Positions 6,994 to 9,757 of a DNA stretch of 9,757 nt are shown here, piece by piece. Below the pieces are notes generated by a model that worked only from the letters and a program-made list of their open reading frames with translations, was not told the DNA's origin and searched no databases. This DNA comes from Corynebacterium sp. (GTDB lineage Bacteria; Actinomycetota; Actinomycetes; Mycobacteriales; Mycobacteriaceae): assembly GCF_030530965.1 (NCBI RefSeq), contig NZ_JAUMTY010000052.1:6130-15886 (forward strand), read 5' to 3'. Both the position numbers and the translations under genes were made by a program. Positions within the stretch are counted from its first letter, which is position 1. Every line of letters starts with the position of its first letter.

Positions 6994-7087
6994 GTCCACG
7001 GGGCTGGTCCGCGACACGCGTTGTCGACAGTCCACGGGGCACGGCATCGGGCTTCACGCCTGGTAGCCTGGCCCCGTGGACGTTTTT
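6994..7087 (+). terminator. aceE terminator with two alternative 5' arms, overlapping the ACP start
   Basis: GTCCACGGGGC occurs at 6994-7004 and again at 7030-7040; its exact reverse complement lies at 7071-7081 and is followed by GTTTTTC (T-run 7083-7087). The second copy gives an 11-base-pair stem with a 30-base loop. The first copy can extend to 14 pairs (6994-7007 with 7068-7081, two G-T) with a longer loop. Either form resembles an intrinsic terminator for aceE. The 3' arm covers the GTG start (7076-7078) of the ACP gene, so read-through RNA would hide that start. That it ends transcription is inferred from structure only. Confidence 0.6.
7061..7069 (+). promoter_or_regulatory. Extended -10 promoter for a leaderless ACP transcript
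   Basis: TGGTAGCCT combines the TGn extension with the TAnnnT box TAGCCT (7064-7069). The distance to GTG 7076 is six bases, so transcription would begin at or next to the start codon. This accounts for the absence of any Shine-Dalgarno sequence. Leaderless mRNAs are common in corynebacteria. No -35 element is visible, as is usual with extended -10 promoters. Confidence 0.55.
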
Positions 7088-7303
7088 CATGAGGTCAAAA
7101 GCATTGTGGCGAAATATGGGCACGTTGACCCGGACGACATCACCCTTGACTCCACCGTGGATAGCCTTGGCCTGGATTCACTGTCTGTGATCGATATCGG
7201 CGTGGGCATCGAGGAACATTCGGGGCGCCGCGTGGACCAGGAACAGATCGATTCGTTCACGTCGATTAGGGACATGGTCAACTTCATGGAGCAAGATTCC
7301 TAA
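7076..7303 (+). CDS. Acyl carrier protein
   Basis: The 75-residue protein is a compact acyl carrier protein. The GLDSLS motif places the phosphopantetheine attachment site at Ser35, in the usual DSLGLDSL context, followed by the acidic helix II (VIDIGVGIEEHSG) and a final helix (SIRDMVNFMEQ). It is acidic, soluble and cytoplasmic. Length is normal for a discrete ACP and shorter than mycobacterial AcpM, which has a long tail. The GTG start is chosen because it gives a standard N-terminus (MDVFHEVKSIVAKYG) and lies six bases after a -10 box. In mycobacteria acpM is also near aceE, but there with fabD and kasA, which are absent here. Corynebacteria mostly use a single-chain FAS-I with its own ACP domain, so the partner of this protein is not evident. 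Confidence 0.92.
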   Translation: MDVFHEVKSIVAKYGHVDPDDITLDSTVDSLGLDSLSVIDIGVGIEEHSGRRVDQEQIDSFTSIRDMVNFMEQDS

Positions 7304-7349
7304 ACGCCGCGGTATTACGCCTGCTAAGCGCCGCAGCATCACAGGGTGC

Positions 7350-7694
7350 TCAGGTTTGACGCACGAGCGTCGCGTCGTAGTCGCGGTCCAAATCCACGTT
7401 CGCCGCGTCATCGTCGGCAGCGGGCACGAGTTCTGGAGCGTAATCCCAGGCTTCACCTAATGCGCTGCGAACGGCAGCGTCGATCTCCTGACGAGTTGTT
7501 GCCTCGGCGAGAATCGCGCGAAGCCGGTGCTCCGTCAGGACGACATTTCCTAAATCATCAATATCTGCAACATGCAGCCCTAGGCTTGGCGTAAACCTCC
7601 ACATGCTTTTCCCGTATTCAATAACGCAAAAGGGTTCGCCGGTACGCAAAAGTTGGCGCACCAATTCGGCCCCACCGTTGTCGACGTAAATCAT
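7350..7694 (-). CDS. Small hypothetical protein
   Basis: I do not recognise a family. The 114-residue protein seems soluble: no signal peptide or membrane helix. It opens with MIYVDNGGAELVRQLLRTGEPF, has a possible beta-rich middle (CVIEYGKSMWRFTP to VADIDDLGNVVL), a helical part (EHRLRAILAEATTRQEIDAAVRSALGEAW) and an acidic end with many Asp (93-108). The frame is open to 7841, but AAGGAGA at 7701-7707 lies six bases before ATG 7692-7694, with an in-frame GTG directly before it as an alternative. It converges on the ACP gene with a 46-base gap. Good ribosome site and plausible composition support it as a real gene; its function is unknown. Confidence 0.7.
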   Translation of the reverse strand: MIYVDNGGAELVRQLLRTGEPFCVIEYGKSMWRFTPSLGLHVADIDDLGNVVLTEHRLRAILAEATTRQEIDAAVRSALGEAWDYAPELVPAADDDAANVDLDRDYDATLVRQT

Positions 7695-7730
7695 CACCGT
7701 TCTCCTTAGGTTGTCACCAAGAAGCGCGGT

Positions 7731-7752
7731 GAGCTGGCTTCCCCTCCAGCTC
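7731..7752 (-). other. Hairpin in the leader of the small hypothetical gene
   Basis: GAGCTGG (7731-7737) and CCAGCTC (7746-7752) form a perfect 7-base-pair stem with an 8-base loop, 37 bases before the start at 7694. No T-run follows on the minus strand, so it is not a standard terminator. It may be a leader structure or chance. The rest of the 263-base stretch 7695-7957 shows no gene I can support. Confidence 0.35.
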
Positions 7753-7957
7753 CGACGGCTTGCTTTCTCCCATATTCCGGAACACATTCCCGACGCCGCA
7801 ACCTCAAGTAGCGCTTTATCCCCCGTGTGGGTTTGCAACATAAGTGCAGGTCATAACGCATGTTGCGCAAGTTAATTAGTGTGACTGGTGGTATTAGGCG
7901 GCGAGCCTCTCGTTTGTGTCCCTCTCCCCCGCTAAAGACCCGCTCATGGCCCATGAA

Positions 7958-8752
7958 TTACGCGCTGTATCCCAATTCTCGAGCCCGCGCATCATTCCAT
8001 GCGCTCCACAATGGCTTGGCCCAGTCGCCAAAGTCCCGGTCGGTGAGAACCACGGCGTAGTGCTCCCCCGGAACGGTCCACAAGAACGTTCCGCTTTGCC
8101 CAAAATGCCCGACGGTGTGCGGAGGCAATACTGTGCCGGTCCAGTGTTCGCGGCCCGATCCTCCGCGTTCGCGCGGGAGCCCCTTCTTCCCTTTCACTTC
8201 AGGCCCCAGAGCCCACGGGCATGGTTTGAACATCCCGTAGCCAGGGACGACGCCGGCCAGATCCGGGTACCACACTTCATAGTGGGGGTCCGCCACCAAT
8301 TCCGGATTCATCATTTCCTGGGCGAACAAATCCATGTCGTGCAGTGTGGATCGCGCACCGTGGCCAGCTGATCCATAGAGTTCAGTGTCAGTCATTCCCA
8401 GAGGCTGACATACCGCTTCTTGCAGATACTCCGAGAACGGGATCTCGGTTTCTTTTTCGATGTAGTCCGCGAGGATCTCGTACCCGGCTGAGGAATAGAT
8501 GCGTCGCGTTTCCGGCGCCTTTTCAGGCTCGGCCGAGGCAAACCCGACGCCGCTAGCGTGGGCAAGCAAATGCGCTACCGTCGCTGGTCCGACGGGTGTT
8601 GTCAGGTCGCAGACCCCCTCTTCCACGGCGACCAACACAGCGCGGGAGGTCAGGAGTTTGGTGACACTAGCGAGCTCAAATACTCGAGTGGGATCCCCCG
8701 TCATCTTTCCGTCGACGGAGCTTGCGGCGTTGTTTACGGGCCAATCGTTCAT
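7958..8752 (-). CDS. Serine hydrolase of the beta-lactamase/DD-peptidase fold (class C-like)
   Basis: The protein has the active-site signatures of the beta-lactamase/esterase/DD-peptidase superfamily. Counting from ATG 8750-8752 (264 residues), SVTK at 29-32 is the nucleophile SxxK motif, LLAHASG lies at 62-68, YSS at 86-88 stands where YxN is usual, and HFGQSGT from 216 fills the third box (KTG/HxG). Substrate is unknown; esterase or cell-wall peptidase-like activity is possible, and antibiotic resistance should not be assumed. It is short for the family and shows no signal peptide, so it may act in the cytoplasm. A TTG at 8759-8761 would add three residues. Neither start has a clear Shine-Dalgarno sequence. 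The first 25 to 28 codons overlap the end of the TRIC gene in another frame, which suggests coupled translation. Confidence 0.85.
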   Translation of the reverse strand: MNDWPVNNAASSVDGKMTGDPTRVFELASVTKLLTSRAVLVAVEEGVCDLTTPVGPATVAHLLAHASGVGFASAEPEKAPETRRIYSSAGYEILADYIEKETEIPFSEYLQEAVCQPLGMTDTELYGSAGHGARSTLHDMDLFAQEMMNPELVADPHYEVWYPDLAGVVPGYGMFKPCPWALGPEVKGKKGLPRERGGSGREHWTGTVLPPHTVGHFGQSGTFLWTVPGEHYAVVLTDRDFGDWAKPLWSAWNDARARELGYSA

Positions 8753-9434
8753 CGTGTTCAACCATAGCGCGCGTGAGCATGAGCCGCCGGAGTTGACCTG
8801 CAGTCATAGTGACTGGTGCCCAATCGGGGTTATTAGGCAGTCCCCACCCTTTGAAATAGGCGACGATAGACAAGATGGAGGCAAACGACGCTGACACCAC
8901 CATGCCTACGGTTTGAAGCTGGAAGCTGTTGAAGAGCACCATCATCCCGCTACCAAGAAGTGCCGACGTCGCATACAAGGTGTTGCCACCGAAAATCGCG
9001 GGGACAACGCCGATGGTGATATCGCGGATCATTCCGCCGCCGACCGCGGTGATCATGCCGAGGAGCATCGCGGAGGGCCATAGTAAACCGGCATTGAGGG
9101 CTTTTATCGTTCCGGTTACTGCCCAGACTCCGAGGACGATGCCGTCACCGATTTTGAGAAGCTTGTTCCATTGTTCTCGCTCTAGCGACACTGTCATGGC
9201 GACGAGACCGCCGGATAATGCGACGCCGAGGTAGATGGGCTCTTTTAATGCGGCGGGGAGACCGTTTTGGAGGAGCGTATCTCGGAGTAAACCGCCGCCG
9301 AGGCCAGACAAAATAGCAAGGAGGCCAAATCCGATAGCGTCGAATTTTCGACGACGCGCGATAGCGCCTCCCAGGATGCCGTTGATGAAGACACCGGTTA
9401 AGTCGATAATGCGATAGACGGAGATAATGTCCAT
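8676..9434 (-). CDS. TRIC-type cation channel family membrane protein (UPF0126/YadS-like)
   Basis: The 252-residue protein shows the two-fold repeat of prokaryotic TRIC channels: GLGGGLLRD (44-52) and VGGGMIRD (131-138), each followed by a PIYL or PAIF segment (66-69 and 145-148). About seven hydrophobic segments span residues 4-25, 34-50, 67-84, 98-114, 120-136, 151-168 and 174-193. Family members conduct monovalent cations such as potassium across the membrane; the bacterial physiological role is less clear. The tail (215-252) is very basic (KQRRKLRRRK) and longer than the compact core needs; its last 26-28 codons overlap the serine hydrolase start. ATG 9432-9434 has only a weak GGTGA about six bases upstream. 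It ends at TGA 8676-8678. Confidence 0.92.
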   Translation of the reverse strand: MDIISVYRIIDLTGVFINGILGGAIARRRKFDAIGFGLLAILSGLGGGLLRDTLLQNGLPAALKEPIYLGVALSGGLVAMTVSLEREQWNKLLKIGDGIVLGVWAVTGTIKALNAGLLWPSAMLLGMITAVGGGMIRDITIGVVPAIFGGNTLYATSALLGSGMMVLFNSFQLQTVGMVVSASFASILSIVAYFKGWGLPNNPDWAPVTMTAGQLRRLMLTRAMVEHDERLARKQRRKLRRRKDDGGSHSSI

Positions 9435-9465
9435 GGTTATTCACCAATCTGAACCATGTGAAGCT

Positions 9466-9499
9466 AAAAATCCCTTGCCTACGAGAATAGACAAGGGAT
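9466..9499 (-). terminator. Rho-independent terminator of the CAT-anticodon tRNA
   Basis: On the minus strand ATCCCTTG (9499-9492) pairs with CAAGGGAT (9477-9470) as a perfect 8-base-pair stem with a 14-base loop, running into TTTTT (9470-9466). It starts five bases after the tRNA end and lies 31 bases before the TRIC start, so it isolates the tRNA from that gene. Confidence 0.8.
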
Positions 9500-9503
9500 G
9501 ATG

Positions 9504-9577
9504 TGGGGCCAGCGGGGCTCGAACCCGCGACCAACGGATTATGAGTCCGTGGCTCTAACCTACTGAGCTATAGCCCC
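9504..9577 (-). tRNA. tRNA with CAT anticodon (Met elongator or Ile2)
   Basis: A complete 74-base cloverleaf folds on the minus strand: acceptor GGGGCTA with TGGCCCC (one G-T pair), D stem GCTC/GAGC, anticodon stem ACGGA/TCCGT with loop CTCATAA, variable loop TGGTC, and T arm GCGGG/CCCGC around TTCGAGC. The anticodon CAT is at 9541-9543. It is not an initiator, since the first pair G1-C72 is intact and the anticodon stem lacks the three G-C pairs. It may be elongator tRNA-Met or tRNA-Ile2, whose C34 is modified by TilS to read ATA; the GGGGCTATAGCTCAG start recalls isoleucine tRNAs. No CCA is encoded. Confidence 0.93.
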
Positions 9578-9583
9578 GTGAGG

Positions 9584-9592
9584 ATGATAGCA
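9584..9592 (-). promoter_or_regulatory. Extended -10 promoter for the CAT-anticodon tRNA
   Basis: The minus strand reads TGCTATCAT, an extended -10 box ending six bases before the tRNA 5' end at 9577. Transcription would begin at or within a base or two of the mature tRNA end, leaving little or no leader for RNase P. The -35 region is weak. Upstream, 9593-9757 holds no gene I can support. Confidence 0.45.
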
Positions 9593-9757
9593 AACGATCG
9601 GGGGAATACCGCTATTGCTTCACCCGGTTTCTACGCAGCGTGAGAGGCACGGTTAACCAGCCAGGTACAGAGGGGTAAGTAGCATGAAGTGTGTCCGAAC
9701 ACCCCATAAAACAGCAGGTCACAACCTAAAAAATAGGGATTAATAACACCAAGACCG

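Noticed and set aside
7335..7350. Six-base-pair hairpin between the convergent ACP and small genes as a terminator
   Set aside because: Stem is short, includes a G-T pair, and only three T follow after an interruption.
7706..7954. 82-residue minus-strand open frame in the gap between hydrolase and small gene
   Set aside because: Very rich in Arg, no fold-like pattern, no ribosome site, and it covers the leader of the small gene; most likely chance.
7944..7956. TCATGG-C-CCATGA palindrome next to the hydrolase stop
   Set aside because: A one-base centre cannot form an RNA hairpin, and the site lies after a gene end; no operator role can be supported.
1..9757. Mobile elements, CRISPR arrays or a defence system
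   Set aside because: No transposase, integrase, terminal inverted repeats, regular spacers or nuclease/helicase motifs were seen; the content is core metabolism, tRNA and envelope genes.

Overview
The window looks like chromosomal DNA of an actinobacterium, most likely a Corynebacterium. The reasons are the order of a SURF1-like tail, cobD, a DUF3052 protein, aceE of the actinobacterial type and a stand-alone acyl carrier protein, which recalls the Rv2235 to Rv2244 segment of Mycobacterium tuberculosis. Strong AAGGAGG ribosome binding sites, GTG starts, tRNA genes without encoded CCA and actinobacterial TAnnnT -10 boxes fit as well. Species cannot be read from the sequence. No insertion sequence, phage gene, CRISPR array or resistance cassette was seen; most of the window is conserved core genome.

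Layout. Bases 1-104 are the 3' end of a plus-strand gene. It converges on a minus-strand operon running from 3086 down to 122: two tandem paralogous single-pass secreted-domain proteins (2091-3086 and 1069-2058), each with eight cysteines in the same positions, then cobD (122-1075), whose start overlaps the second paralog. Upstream of the operon is tRNA-Val(TAC) at 3287-3359, followed by a strong terminator that separates it from the operon. A DUF3052 gene (3559-3981, minus) and aceE (4243-6963, plus) diverge from a 261-base control region that holds candidate promoters, an imperfect palindrome and a tandem 20-base repeat. After aceE, one hairpin with two possible 5' arms overlaps the promoter and GTG start of a 75-residue acyl carrier protein (7076-7303). 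A small unrecognised minus-strand gene (7350-7694), a serine hydrolase (7958-8752) and a TRIC-type membrane channel (8676-9434) follow on the minus strand; the last two overlap by 77 bases or more. A tRNA with CAT anticodon (9504-9577) has its own terminator and promoter. Bases 9593-9757 hold no gene I can support.

How it works together. AceE makes acetyl-CoA from pyruvate, and the ACP next to it carries acyl groups, so the centre of the window concerns central carbon flow and acyl metabolism. CobD is the only cobalamin gene visible. The two eight-cysteine proteins are the least explained part: a duplicated, probably disulfide-rich envelope protein placed upstream of, and coupled to, cobD. 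The most unusual regulatory structure is the 6994-7087 region, where the apparent end of the aceE transcript and the apparent leaderless start of the ACP transcript use the same bases.
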